64,000 bases of DNA from Faecalicatena sp. Marseille-Q4148 (GCA_018228665.1 CP073692.1:1996046-2060045); one strand, 5' to 3'; shown: positions 49,483 through 58,362, numbered from the stretch's first letter. Notes: generated from the sequence alone by a model not told the origin. A program made the numbers and translations.

Positions 49483-50335
49483 TTATTTAGAGGTAACGAA
49501 CCTTTCAAAATCTTTTGATTTTTTCCAGCTTCACAATATCAGCTTTACTTTGCCAAAGGGATATATTATGGGCTTGATCGGCCCGAATGGTTCAGGCAAA
49601 ACCACGACAATCAAACTGATTTTGAATATGCTCAAGCGCACCGGCGGCACAGTCAAAGTGATGGGGCTGGATAATATCGCAGAAGAACAAAAAGTAAAAT
49701 CAGAGCTTGGCGTTGTTTTCGATACAAATTATTTCAGTGATGATTGGAAAGTGTCGCAGGTTGAAAAATCCATTTCGGTATTTTATCCAAATTGGGACAG
49801 CCAGAAATTTGCGGATATGTTACGGAAATTTCACATTGTACCAACCAAAAAGGTAAAAGAACTTTCCAAAGGTATGCAGATGAAGTTAATGCTTGCCTGT
49901 GCGTTTTCATACGATGCCAAACTGCTGATCCTCGACGAGCCGACCAGCGGACTTGATCCGGTTTCCAGAGACGAACTTTTGAAAATTCTTTCAGAGTATA
50001 TTGAAGATGGCGAGCATAGCGTTTTGTTCTCCACCCATATCACAGGCGATTTGGAGCGTGCGGCTGATTATATTACCTACATCAGTTATGGCGAGTTATT
50101 CTATACTGGCAGCAAAGATGATTTTGTGGATATGTTCCGCATTGTAAAAGGTGGAATTGAGGAACTGTCCGATGATCTGAAAAATAAGGCGGCTGGTATT
50201 CGTACATTCCCTACGGGATTTGAGGCACTGATGAAAACCGAAGATATTAACGGTTTCTCCAACCTGACTATTGAGCCTGCCACCATTGATGAAATTGTAG
50301 TGTTTACAAGCAAGAAAGGTGACGATTATGAGTAA
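49475..50335 (+). CDS. ABC transporter ATP-binding protein (ABC-2 exporter)
   Basis: The 286-residue ATPase has Walker A GPNGSGKT (36-43), signature LSKGMQMKLMLACAF, Walker B LLILDEPTSGLD and switch His STHITGD. A ~70-residue C-terminal domain follows. It pairs with the ABC-2 permease it overlaps by 8 nt and is controlled by the preceding GntR protein. YtrB/YhcG-like exporters respond to peptide antibiotics. Confidence 0.92.
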   Translation: MTNYLEVTNLSKSFDFFQLHNISFTLPKGYIMGLIGPNGSGKTTTIKLILNMLKRTGGTVKVMGLDNIAEEQKVKSELGVVFDTNYFSDDWKVSQVEKSISVFYPNWDSQKFADMLRKFHIVPTKKVKELSKGMQMKLMLACAFSYDAKLLILDEPTSGLDPVSRDELLKILSEYIEDGEHSVLFSTHITGDLERAADYITYISYGELFYTGSKDDFVDMFRIVKGGIEELSDDLKNKAAGIRTFPTGFEALMKTEDINGFSNLTIEPATIDEIVVFTSKKGDDYE

Positions 50336-50978
50336 TATTTTGAAATCCACAAAATTAGATATTGCATTGGTAAAACCATATTTTAAGACAATTTGCTTTA
50401 CCCTGCTTCTGCCGATTGTGTTTGCCGCAATCAATCGTTCTTTACTGACAGGGGTATCATTTGCCATGTGCTTTATTGCCATGACGACAGGATATACCTT
50501 TTCCATCACAGAGAAAAACAGCATGGATCGGCTGTTTGGTATTTTACCTGTTCGTAAAAGCGAGCTTGTGATCGGACGCTATGTTTTCGTCCTTGCCATG
50601 GGACTTCTTTCCCTGATTATTTCTTTGATTGCACAGCCGCTTGTCTTGAAAGTGCTGGGTGAAACAGTTGGCGTATTTGACATTGTGACTGCCGCTATTG
50701 CAGGAGTATTCTTATTTGCACTCTATACCGTGTTCCAGATTCCAGGATATTACAAGTACGGCTCAATCAAAGGACGGGTATTTATGTATATTCCAGTGGC
50801 CGGTTTTTTGGTGACTTTACTTCTTCTCTCGAAAATGCCAGCTATCGGGAACTCAATTATTTCAAGCGTTGAATCTTCTCCGATACTTCCTGTTTTGATT
50901 GTGTTTTTTTCTATTGTCGCGATGTATGCGGTTTCTATCATCTTGTCCATTCGGATTATGAAGAAGAAAGAAATGTGA
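50328..50978 (+). CDS. ABC-2 type permease (YtrC/BcrB-like)
   Basis: The 216-residue membrane protein has six hydrophobic helices (about 21-40, 43-60, 83-105, 115-137, 150-168 and 186-208). ATEKNSMDRLFGILPVRKSE-like cytoplasmic sequence between helices 2 and 3 is typical of ABC-2 permeases (LFGILPVRKSELVIGRY). ATG 50328 overlaps the ATPase gene. It is followed 9 nt later by a very small membrane-protein gene. Confidence 0.85.
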   Translation: MSNILKSTKLDIALVKPYFKTICFTLLLPIVFAAINRSLLTGVSFAMCFIAMTTGYTFSITEKNSMDRLFGILPVRKSELVIGRYVFVLAMGLLSLIISLIAQPLVLKVLGETVGVFDIVTAAIAGVFLFALYTVFQIPGYYKYGSIKGRVFMYIPVAGFLVTLLLLSKMPAIGNSIISSVESSPILPVLIVFFSIVAMYAVSIILSIRIMKKKEM

Positions 50979-50987
50979 GGTGATTGT

Positions 50988-51107
50988 ATGGATTTCACAA
51001 TTTTGGCAGTTGTGCTTTTGATTGGTGTTGGCGTTCCTATCCGTAATAAACTCATACGGAAATATCGGGATAAGAAGCAAGATGAAAAGAAAAATATGCC
51101 AGAGTAA
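50988..51107 (+). CDS. 39-residue membrane protein at the end of the exporter operon
   Basis: The small ORF encodes MDFTILAVVLLIGVGVPIRN followed by a very basic tail (KLIRKYRDKKQDEKKNMPE). It has one membrane helix and then a cytoplasmic basic segment. GTGAGGTGATTGT precedes the ATG, 9 nt after the permease stop. It may be a small subunit or regulator of the exporter. No family is recognised. Confidence 0.6.
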   Translation: MDFTILAVVLLIGVGVPIRNKLIRKYRDKKQDEKKNMPE

Positions 51108-51118
51108 TTTATAAATAG

Positions 51119-51165
51119 CAGCACCGGAGAGTGGAGTTAGTATTTCCTTTCCGGTGCTGATTTTA
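51119..51165 (+). terminator. Terminator after the GntR-regulated operon
   Basis: A 10-bp stem, CAGCACCGGA/TCCGGTGCTG, is followed by ATTTT. Confidence 0.75.
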
Positions 51166-51256
51166 CATTTAGGACAATTCTGAAACATTTTTTATACTGG
51201 AGGTAGCAAGTCGTTATATCATAAAGCTTGGAGTTCTGTTATGTTTTGGATCGTTA

Positions 51257-51304
51257 TTGACTTCTATTACGGTTAGTGATATATTTATTACAGTAACCGT
51301 AATA
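51257..51304 (+). promoter_or_regulatory. PadR promoter and 11-bp inverted-repeat operator
   Basis: TTGACT (51257-51262), a 17-nt spacer and TATATT (51280-51285) form the promoter. Perfect arms TATTACGGTTA (51265-51275) and TAACCGTAATA (51294-51304) flank the -10. Autorepression by the PadR protein is inferred. Confidence 0.75.
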
Positions 51305-51318
51305 AGGAGGCAGGTGTT

Positions 51319-51642
51319 ATGCGGGACAATGCGAAAGGTGGTGCGCTCACAGAGGTGACATTCTTTATTTTGCTCTCCCTTTATACCCCGAAACATGGAT
51401 ATGCTGTCATGCAATTTATTGAAGATAGTACAAAAGGGCGGCTCACGCTGGGGGCAGGTACTTTATATGGTGCGTTGAACTCGTTGCAGGAAAAAGGCTG
51501 GATTGCGCCTTTTGGAGATAGTGCGGGACGGAAAAAAGAATATCTCATTACAACACAAGGAAAAGAAATTGCAGAAAAGGAACTGATAAGGCTCAATGAA
51601 CTTGTAGGAGTGGCCAATGGAATTATTGGAGGTGCAGTATGA
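51319..51642 (+). CDS. PadR-family transcriptional regulator
   Basis: The 107-residue protein has the PadR winged helix (TEVTFFILLSLYTPKHGYAV, GTLYGALNSLQEKGWI, GRKKEYLITTQGKEIAEKEL) and a short C-terminal helix. It overlaps the DUF2812 gene by 4 nt, the usual PadR-DUF2812 pair in Firmicutes. AAGGAGGCAGGTGTT precedes the ATG. A strong inverted repeat covers its promoter. Confidence 0.92.
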   Translation: MRDNAKGGALTEVTFFILLSLYTPKHGYAVMQFIEDSTKGRLTLGAGTLYGALNSLQEKGWIAPFGDSAGRKKEYLITTQGKEIAEKELIRLNELVGVANGIIGGAV

Positions 51643-52226
51643 GCAAAAAGTGTTATCGTTTCTTTGGCGGTTTGTTGACTGCCCAGGAACATTGGCTGAA
51701 TAAAATGTCTGAAAAGGGCTATCGTCTGATTCGGGCGGAAAAAATGTTGTATGAATTTGAGGCGTGTAAACCGGATCAGGTAAAATACTGCGTGGAGTTT
51801 ATCGCGCAAAAATCGAAAGCCAACGCGTCCGATTATCATGAGTTTTTAGAGGGGATGGGTTACAAAGTATTTTATAAAAACATCAACTTGAACTACTCTG
51901 TTGGTAAAGTACGCCTACGGCCATGGGCTGAAAAAGGCGGACGCATAGCAACAAATGCCACCACCTTTAATCGGGAACTGTTGATCGTAGAAAAAGATAA
52001 TGACGGTAAGCCGTTTGAACTTCATACTTCTTATGAGGACAAGGAAAACTATTACAGAAATCTGCGTAATCCGTGGTTGCTGATACTGCTCATGTTTGCA
52101 ATATTTGCGGTTGTAAATCGCTCGGTAGTTTTTGGTGTGCTTGCCCTGGTTTCTCTGATTCCTGTTCTCGTATATCAAACCCAGGTGATGCAGAACAAAC
52201 GCGAAGGTAAGACAAAAGAATGGTGA
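51639..52226 (+). CDS. DUF2812 membrane protein
   Basis: The 195-residue protein has the DUF2812 N-terminus (AQEHWLNKMSEKGYRLIRAE, YEFEACKPDQVKYCVEFI) and two membrane helices (about 145-162 and 164-182). Such proteins accompany PadR regulators and may sense the membrane or modulate the regulator. The overlap with padR implies coupled translation. Confidence 0.85.
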   Translation: MSKKCYRFFGGLLTAQEHWLNKMSEKGYRLIRAEKMLYEFEACKPDQVKYCVEFIAQKSKANASDYHEFLEGMGYKVFYKNINLNYSVGKVRLRPWAEKGGRIATNATTFNRELLIVEKDNDGKPFELHTSYEDKENYYRNLRNPWLLILLMFAIFAVVNRSVVFGVLALVSLIPVLVYQTQVMQNKREGKTKEW

Positions 52227-52238
52227 GGTATTTATATC

Positions 52239-52658
52239 ATGAATGAACGAGAAAAAACGATCCGATTATGGTTTGATATGTGGCTCAATCAGCAGGATAT
52301 GGGCATTGATGATATTTTTACAGAAGATGTGATCTATACAGAAAGCTGGAGTCCCCAGTATAACAACCGAAAAACAGTAAAGCATTGGTTTCAGGAATGG
52401 AATACCCGTGGCAAGGTAGTTATTTGGGAAATCAAGCAATTTTTTCATAAGGGAGATCAAACGATTGTAGAGTGGTATTTCAAAAATGAAATGAACAATG
52501 GAAGTATAGAGGAATTTGACGGCATTTCTTTGGTTGAATGGACAGAGGACAATAAAATAAAGGCATTAAAAGAATTTGGGTGTAATCGCAATACCTATAA
52601 TCCATACCAGGAAGGCGATACCCCTCAATTCAAAGCAGAAAAAGCGAATTGGTTTTGA
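52239..52658 (+). CDS. SnoaL-like/NTF2-fold protein
   Basis: The 139-residue protein has the SnoaL-like pattern: EKTIRLWFDMWLNQQDMGID, YTESWSPQYNNRKTVKHWFQ, then TIVEWYFKNEMNNGSIEEFD. It is probably a small cone-shaped binding or enzymatic domain; the substrate is unknown. It follows DUF2812 by 12 nt in the PadR operon. Confidence 0.8.
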   Translation: MNEREKTIRLWFDMWLNQQDMGIDDIFTEDVIYTESWSPQYNNRKTVKHWFQEWNTRGKVVIWEIKQFFHKGDQTIVEWYFKNEMNNGSIEEFDGISLVEWTEDNKIKALKEFGCNRNTYNPYQEGDTPQFKAEKANWF

Positions 52659-52683
52659 ATTGAGTGCTTATGGAGGTAAAAAC

Positions 52684-52860
52684 ATGATGTATCGGACAGA
52701 ATTAGTAGAAGGAATTACCGTGGAAAATGTAATAGAGAAAATCAATGCAAAAATAGAAGAAATGGAAAAGGAAAGCTATCGACTTGTTACGATGTCTTTT
52801 TGGGGAACCGAAAGAGCTGTACTGGTTTTCAAAAAAGGGTTAAAGGGTAGTTTGCTTTAA
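52684..52860 (+). CDS. 58-residue protein at the end of the PadR operon
   Basis: The small protein (MMYRTELVEGITVENVIEKI...) has one amphipathic helix rich in Glu/Lys, then RLVTMSFWGTERAVLVFKKG, an alpha-beta pattern. GGAGGTAAAAAC precedes the ATG, 25 nt after the SnoaL-like gene. I recognise no family; it may be a small DUF often co-transcribed with such operons. Confidence 0.55.
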   Translation: MMYRTELVEGITVENVIEKINAKIEEMEKESYRLVTMSFWGTERAVLVFKKGLKGSLL

Positions 52861-52936
52861 CATATATACTTGACTTATTCGAATGTCAATGGGAGAATGA
52901 GCAACTGCATATCGTATTTTTTTTACGGAGGCTGAT

Positions 52937-53605
52937 ATGAAAGAAAAAATATTGATAATAGAAGATGATCCGTTGATACGGAATGAATTGAAAACGCTGC
53001 TGCAAAGCAACGGCTATAAAACGGTGGCTCCGGAGGATTTTTCCGATGTGATCGATCAGATCAAAGCTGAGCAGCCACACTTGATTATACTGGACATCAA
53101 GCTACCGGGGACCAGTGGCTTTTCTCTCTGCACCGAGATTCGCACATTTTCCGAAGTGCCAATCATCTTTGTGACAAGCTGCAACACGGATATGGACGAG
53201 CTGAATAGCATTATGCTGGGCGGAGACGCTTTTATCACGAAGCCCTATAACACAGCGATCCTGCTTGCGAAAATCGCTTCTCTGCTGAAAAAAGCCTATC
53301 CCACACAGCAACGGGAACAGATGGTCTATGGAGATGCGGTGCTGCGTCTGGAATCCAGCAGTCTGGACTATCATGGACAGAGCGTAGAGCTTACCAAGAA
53401 CGAATTGAAAATTCTCTATTACCTTTTCAAGAACGGAGGAAAAATCTGTTCTCGTGGAGATATGATTGAGTATTTGTGGGACAATCAGTTATATGTGGAT
53501 GACAATGCTTTGAGCGTCAATATCAACCGCATCCGGGAAAAACTGGCGGGCATTGGTCTGACGGATTTTATCAAGACAAAGCACCGACAGGGGTACACGA
53601 TATGA
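52937..53605 (+). CDS. BceR-like response regulator
   Basis: The 222-residue OmpR-type regulator has an acidic pair at 10-11, phospho-acceptor Asp53 (ILDIKLPGTSG), Lys in ITKPY and a C-terminal winged helix (LTKNELKILYYLFKNGGKIC ... FIKTKHRQGYTI). It overlaps the kinase gene by 4 nt. A full transporter pair follows, so this is a Bce-type peptide-antibiotic sensing module. The ATG follows ACGGAGGCTGAT. Confidence 0.92.
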   Translation: MKEKILIIEDDPLIRNELKTLLQSNGYKTVAPEDFSDVIDQIKAEQPHLIILDIKLPGTSGFSLCTEIRTFSEVPIIFVTSCNTDMDELNSIMLGGDAFITKPYNTAILLAKIASLLKKAYPTQQREQMVYGDAVLRLESSSLDYHGQSVELTKNELKILYYLFKNGGKICSRGDMIEYLWDNQLYVDDNALSVNINRIREKLAGIGLTDFIKTKHRQGYTI

Positions 53606-54615
53606 ACAGCAGACGATATTGGAAAAACAGGCTGCCATTTCTGCTGACGAACCTTGTTTGTATGGCTGCACTCACTGTATTTCTGCTGGTGTGTGGCAAT
53701 TCGGTTTCCGCAGTAGTATTGATCCTGATTGTATGGGCATTGATTTTGCTGGCTGGACTTGTCCTTGCTTACTGGAAACGGAAACGGCAGATGAAAAAAC
53801 TTCTGGATATGGCGGAGCAGCTTTCCGAAAGATACCTCATTTCCGAAGTGATGGAGCTGCCGGAACAGGCCGAGGATCAGGTTTACTATCAGCTTTTGAA
53901 AATGGCCGGAAAATCCATGTTGGAGCAGATTGGAGAGATCGAGCGGGAACGCCTGGAGTACAAGGAATACATTGAACAATGGATTCACGAAATCAAAACG
54001 CCCATTACTGCCATGAAACTCCTATGTGAAAATCATCGGATGGACTGGACAAAAGAACTTCTGCTGGAGCTGGAAAAGACCAACCGCTTTACCGAACAGG
54101 CTCTTTATTACGCCCGCAGCGAACATACAGAGAAAGATTATTCTGTACGGGAAATGGCGCTGTCCCAAGTGGTGCATGGGGCGATTGCAGATAACAAATA
54201 TCTGCTGCTCCAAAGTGGTATGCGCCTGGAAGTGGAGGAAATGCAGGACACGGTTTATTCAGATGAAAAGTGGGTGCGCTTTATTCTGAACCAACTGATT
54301 GCCAATGCGGTCAAGTATCGTACGGAACAGCCGGTTCTCCGCATTTCTACTCATAGACGGCAGGATCAGGTTGTTCTTGTCGTGGAGGACAATGGAATCG
54401 GGATTGCTGCGTCCGATCTGCCCCGTATTTTTGAAAAGGGATTTACCGGTCAGAATGGTCGTCTGATTCAGCAATCCACAGGAATTGGTCTGTATCTGTG
54501 CAAACGGCTCTGTGAAAAGCTGGGCATTGGCATTACGGCGGAGTCGTCGGAACATGGCACAGCTATTTCACTTTCTTTTCACATCAACTGTCTGATTCAT
54601 GAAGTGCAGAGCTGA
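53602..54615 (+). CDS. BceS-like intramembrane-sensing histidine kinase
   Basis: The 337-residue kinase has two membrane helices (about 11-31 and 37-57) with only a few residues between. The HisKA His129 lies in QWIHEIKTPITAMKLL, followed by NQLIANAVKYR, EDNGIGI and STGIGLYLCKRLCEKLGIGI. This is the BceS/NsaS layout, in which signal comes from the BceAB transporter instead of an external domain. A terminator-like stem overlaps its last codons. Confidence 0.92.
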   Translation: MNSRRYWKNRLPFLLTNLVCMAALTVFLLVCGNSVSAVVLILIVWALILLAGLVLAYWKRKRQMKKLLDMAEQLSERYLISEVMELPEQAEDQVYYQLLKMAGKSMLEQIGEIERERLEYKEYIEQWIHEIKTPITAMKLLCENHRMDWTKELLLELEKTNRFTEQALYYARSEHTEKDYSVREMALSQVVHGAIADNKYLLLQSGMRLEVEEMQDTVYSDEKWVRFILNQLIANAVKYRTEQPVLRISTHRRQDQVVLVVEDNGIGIAASDLPRIFEKGFTGQNGRLIQQSTGIGLYLCKRLCEKLGIGITAESSEHGTAISLSFHINCLIHEVQS

Positions 54616-54642
54616 GAACTGTTCTGCACTTCTTACATTTTT
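54601..54642 (+). terminator. Terminator overlapping the end of the kinase gene
   Basis: A perfect stem, GAAGTGCAGA (54601-54610) with TCTGCACTTC (54623-54632), encloses the stop codon and is followed by TTACATTTTTG. Confidence 0.7.
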
Positions 54643-54658
54643 GTTAGAACTTTGTAAG
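54632..54658 (+). promoter_or_regulatory. Probable BceR-type operator before the transporter genes
   Basis: CTTACA (54632-54637) and TGTAAG (54653-54658) form an inverted repeat about 60 nt upstream of the transporter ATG. The position fits a BceR site upstream of a bceA promoter; the match is inferred, not tested. Confidence 0.45.
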
Positions 54659-54716
54659 AAAACTTGATACAAACGAAGCCGCTCTTATTCTACAATAGAG
54701 ATCAGAGGTGATAACA

Positions 54717-55484
54717 ATGAAAGAAATTTTGAAACTGGATCATATCCAAAAATATTACGGAAATGGCGGGAATGTTACAAAAGCAATTCAGGACATCAGC
54801 TTTTCCGTTCGGGAGGGGGAATTTGTAGGGATCATGGGCGCATCCGGCTCCGGCAAGACCACCCTGCTCAACTGCATTTCTACCATTGATACCGTCAGTG
54901 CGGGACATATCTATCTGGATGGAACCGATGTGACGGAAATCAATGAAAAACAGATTGCCCGGTTTCGCCGGGAAAATCTTGGCTTTGTGTTCCAGGATTT
55001 TAACCTGCTAGACACGCTGACCATTTCGGAAAACATCGCCCTGGCGCTGACCATCAACAAGGTTCCAGCAGGCGAGATCGATGGGCGGGTGCGGGAAATG
55101 ACCGGAAAGCTGAATATCACGGATATTCTGGACAAATACCCCTATCAGGTGTCCGGTGGTCAGAAGCAGCGGTGCGCCTGTGCCAGAGCCATTATCAACC
55201 AGCCTAAGCTGATTTTGGCGGACGAACCCACTGGCGCGTTAGATAGTCACTCGTCCCAGATGCTGCTTTCGACAATCCAGAGTATCAACGAAGATCTCGG
55301 AGCCACGATTCTGATGGTGACACACGACGCTTTCTCGGCAAGCTATGCCAATCGTATTCTCTTTTTGAGGGATGGGGCAATCTTTACAGAAATTTTCAAA
55401 GGCAGCGATTCACGCAGGACTTTCTTTGAAAAAATTCTGGATGTCCTCACCATGATGGGAGGGGGCGTGAGTGATGTACGCTAA
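54717..55484 (+). CDS. BceA-like ABC transporter ATP-binding protein
   Basis: The 255-residue ATPase has Walker A GASGSGKTT (41-49), FVFQDFNLLDTL, signature VSGGQKQRCACARAI, Walker B LILADEPTGALD and MVTHD. It is a member of the BceA/MacB group. ATG 54717 follows CAGAGGTGATAACA. It overlaps the permease gene by about 11 nt and forms the transporter part of the BceRSAB module. Confidence 0.93.
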   Translation: MKEILKLDHIQKYYGNGGNVTKAIQDISFSVREGEFVGIMGASGSGKTTLLNCISTIDTVSAGHIYLDGTDVTEINEKQIARFRRENLGFVFQDFNLLDTLTISENIALALTINKVPAGEIDGRVREMTGKLNITDILDKYPYQVSGGQKQRCACARAIINQPKLILADEPTGALDSHSSQMLLSTIQSINEDLGATILMVTHDAFSASYANRILFLRDGAIFTEIFKGSDSRRTFFEKILDVLTMMGGGVSDVR

Positions 55485-57438
55485 ATTGGCACTCCGTAAT
55501 ATCCGCAGAAGCCTGCGGGATTATATCATTTACTTTGTGACACTTACCTTGACTGCGGCATTGATGTACTCATTTTTGGCATTGGGCTTCTCATCAGATG
55601 TTCTTGCTATGGCAGAAAATATGTCGATGCTGACTACTGGAATTCTGCTTATGTCAGCTCTGGTTGCTTTTATGTCCTCGTTTGTGATCGGTTATGCGAT
55701 CCGTTTTATGCTGGGACGACGGAAAAAGGAATTTGCAACCTACGAACTGATTGGCATGGAAGCAAAGACAGTACGAAATTTGTTCCTTGCTGAAAACAGC
55801 ATCATCGGCACAGGAGCTTTTCTGCTTGGTTCTTTGGTTGGTACAGGACTTTCCGGTTTGCTGAATCAGGTGGTAAAAAATATCTTTGAGGTGCCGCATA
55901 CCTATCAGGTTTCCTTTTCTCTCCAGGCATGGGCAGTAACATTTTTGTTTTTTGCCTTGATGTATGGTTTTGGGATGCTCCGAGCAGCAAAGATTATCCG
56001 GCATCAGAAAGTAATCGATTTGCTGTATGATAACCGCAAGAATGAAGAATACCGTTTCAAATCATTCCGCCATAGTCTTTTGGTAGTATTGCTTTCAATA
56101 GCCGCAATGGTTGCAGGCGTGATTTTGCTTGGGCGAATGCTTCAGACACAAACCAATGAAGCATTTTTGTACCTTGGCGGAGCCTGCCTGCTCATTCTGG
56201 TGGGTGTTTACGAGCTGCATCGCCAGATTCCGCTTTTGCTGCACCGATTTGCAAAACAAAATCTGCGCCATAAGTACAAAGAAGAAAATCTGTTCTTCCT
56301 GGGGCAGATTGGGCGGCGCATCCATTCTGCTGGCCGGACAATGGCTGTGGTGGCGATTCTTTTAACCATATCCCTGGCAACCATGTTTGTGGGACTTACA
56401 ATGGGAGCAGGCTACAAAGCCAACATGAAAGCCTATTATCCCTATGATGCAGGCGTGGCGATTGATGCACCTTTGGAAAAATCCAACATGGATTCCATCG
56501 TTTCCTTTACAAAGGAGCATTGTGGAGTCGAGGATTCTGTGAGCTATTATCTGTATGCGGTTCCTGAAAAACCGATTGAAGCCTTGTCCTTGTCCGACTA
56601 TAACCATCTGCGTGAAATCCTGGGGCTTTCTCCTGTTGTCATGGGCAACAACGAATTTTTGGTTCATTGTGATACATGGAACTATATGGACGGAATCCGG
56701 CAGGGCTTGAAGCAGCAGCCGGAGATCACATTAAATGGTCGAACCTTGACTATTGCAGAGACACCAATCCTGACGGAGCCGATGGAGCAGTATCAAATGG
56801 CCGGAACGAAGGGATATGTACTTGTTCTGCCGGATGAAGCAGCTTCACAATTAGTCGGAGAAAAAATCCGTCTGGCGATGAAACTGGAAGATGGCGGATA
56901 CCCGGAATTGAAAAGCGACTTGAAGCAATTCCTGAACAGTGGGAAATGGCAGCCGGAATTGCAGTCCGGTCAACAGCTCCCGGAAAAAGTAACGATGGGT
57001 GTTACAGTAAAGGCATGGGGCGTTGCCAATTCGCTGACTGGATTTACAGCTATTTCATTCTGTGGATTGTATTTAAGCATTATTTTTATTATTCTATCCT
57101 GCTCGGTTCTTGCATTTGAGCAGCTTTCTGCCATAGACAAAAACCAGAAGAATTATGCAGTCATTGACCGTTTGGGTGTACCGGGCCGCAGGCAGGCTTC
57201 CCTGATCCGCAGGGAACTGTCCACAGTCTTTTTGATCCCACTACTATTCCCTCTTTTGCTGACGGTTTTGCTGATAGCAGGGGCACAGTTCTTTTTCGGA
57301 GAGGCAATTTTGCAGCAGGGACTTGTACCTCTTTATGGTCTGGTGACGATCCTGCTATTCTGTGCAATCTACTTGACTTATTTTGGTGCAACAATGTTCT
57401 TATTCAAACGGGTTATTCTTCGGCCGGAAATGAGATAA
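55474..57438 (+). CDS. BceB-like ABC transporter permease
   Basis: The 654-residue permease starts MYAKLALRNIRRSLRDYIIY, the BceB signature. It has ten membrane helices in the order 1-4-3-2 around a ~200-residue extracytoplasmic domain between helices 7 and 8 (about 310-525). It flips bacitracin-like peptides off their lipid targets and signals to the kinase. ATG 55474 is chosen over the adjacent GTG 55471. No terminator is obvious after the gene, and the next frame begins about 40 nt later. Confidence 0.92.
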   Translation: MYAKLALRNIRRSLRDYIIYFVTLTLTAALMYSFLALGFSSDVLAMAENMSMLTTGILLMSALVAFMSSFVIGYAIRFMLGRRKKEFATYELIGMEAKTVRNLFLAENSIIGTGAFLLGSLVGTGLSGLLNQVVKNIFEVPHTYQVSFSLQAWAVTFLFFALMYGFGMLRAAKIIRHQKVIDLLYDNRKNEEYRFKSFRHSLLVVLLSIAAMVAGVILLGRMLQTQTNEAFLYLGGACLLILVGVYELHRQIPLLLHRFAKQNLRHKYKEENLFFLGQIGRRIHSAGRTMAVVAILLTISLATMFVGLTMGAGYKANMKAYYPYDAGVAIDAPLEKSNMDSIVSFTKEHCGVEDSVSYYLYAVPEKPIEALSLSDYNHLREILGLSPVVMGNNEFLVHCDTWNYMDGIRQGLKQQPEITLNGRTLTIAETPILTEPMEQYQMAGTKGYVLVLPDEAASQLVGEKIRLAMKLEDGGYPELKSDLKQFLNSGKWQPELQSGQQLPEKVTMGVTVKAWGVANSLTGFTAISFCGLYLSIIFIILSCSVLAFEQLSAIDKNQKNYAVIDRLGVPGRRQASLIRRELSTVFLIPLLFPLLLTVLLIAGAQFFFGEAILQQGLVPLYGLVTILLFCAIYLTYFGATMFLFKRVILRPEMR

Positions 57439-57475
57439 ATGATATATTTTTTGTAAAATGCTTTTGTGGAGGTGA

Positions 57476-57967
57476 TGTGATGGGACATTAGCTGTTTTTG
57501 ATATAGAAGAATCCGGCAAACAGATTGGCGAAAAGTTATTTCTGCTTCTTAACGAGGAACAAAAGAATGCTCTAATGCAATATATTTTGGAACAAGGAGT
57601 CTGTCATGGAACGGTATTCAATTCCTGTCACACTTTCTCCGCAGCAGAGAAGAATCCTCTTACAGAAATACAAGAAGGCGAGCTTTATCTATGTCTGGAA
57701 CACCGCACTGTCAGGGTTAGGGAACGGATTATCAACTTGACAAGTAAGGAGTTTGATATACTGGCATTGCTCATTGCCAATCCCAAACGTGTTTTTACTT
57801 ACGAACTGATTACCGATTTGGTTTGGAAAGAGGATTGTGATTTCTATTCGAGAAAAGCGATTCATAATCATATAAGTAAGTTGCGTAAGAAATTGCGTTT
57901 TGAACCGGATCTTCCAAACTACATTGAGAGTGTCGCCGGGATCGGCTATAAATTTGAACATCTATAA
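57476..57967 (+). pseudogene. Winged-helix regulator with no usable start (receiver domain replaced or lost)
   Basis: The C-terminal ~100 residues form an OmpR/PhoB winged helix (LTSKEFDILALLIANPKRVF, TYELITDLVWKEDCDFYSRK, YIESVAGIGYKFEHL). The frame is open back to 57476 and reads DGTLAVFDIEESGKQIGEKL, but lacks a start codon. A well-placed ATG (57475, after GGAGGTG) would join this frame only if one T at 57478 were removed. ATG 57575 could give a shorter 130-residue protein without an SD. It may be a decayed regulator at the edge of the cargo island, or contain a sequencing error. Confidence 0.55.
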
Positions 57968-57972
57968 CATGA

Positions 57973-58012
57973 GCCCACAAGGTGTTGTTTCCCCTTGTGG
58001 GCTTGCTTTTTG
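57973..58012 (+). terminator. Strong terminator after the winged-helix gene
   Basis: GCCCACAAGG (57973-57982) pairs with CCTTGTGGGC (57993-58002), followed by TTGCTTTTT. Confidence 0.88.
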
Positions 58013-58118
58013 CAGCATATATTCTAAGAGCAGAATATGTAGAAAATTGCGAATATAAAGAGTAAAAAGCGAATATCTGCGGACTGATAAAGGAAACATA
58101 ACCGATATAATTTTCTCC

Positions 58119-58164
58119 CAAGGAGGTATCAAGCAGCCAATTCAGGTTCCTCCTTGATGGGAGG
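58119..58164 (+). promoter_or_regulatory. Shine-Dalgarno sequestering hairpins
   Basis: CAAGGAGG (58119-58126) and CCTCCTTG (58149-58156) are exact complements. The same CCTCC can also pair with GGGAGG (58159-58164) directly before ATG 58173. Two SD-like sequences thus compete for one anti-SD. This lies in the 504-nt gap 57968-58471, which otherwise holds a terminator at 58330 and no clear gene. Confidence 0.5.
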
Positions 58165-58329
58165 AAATGCCTATGCGTCTATGCAACACAGATCTGCAGA
58201 TAAACTGCTTTACATTCAGTCACCTATACGTCGTAGTCCAGCTCGTATGGATTGCGGCGTTTTTGGTTTCGACAAAGTTTGAGCATTTTCGCTGTCAACC
58301 TCCCGGAAAAATTTCATACTGTTGCTTTG

Positions 58330-58362
58330 GCGCGCCTGTTCTTTGTACGGGCGCGCTTTTTT
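58330..58362 (+). terminator. GC-rich terminator upstream of the sigma-like gene
   Basis: GCGCGCC (58330-58336) pairs with GGCGCGC (58350-58356), followed by TTTTTT. It ends 110 nt before the sigma-like gene and could attenuate it. Confidence 0.85.
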
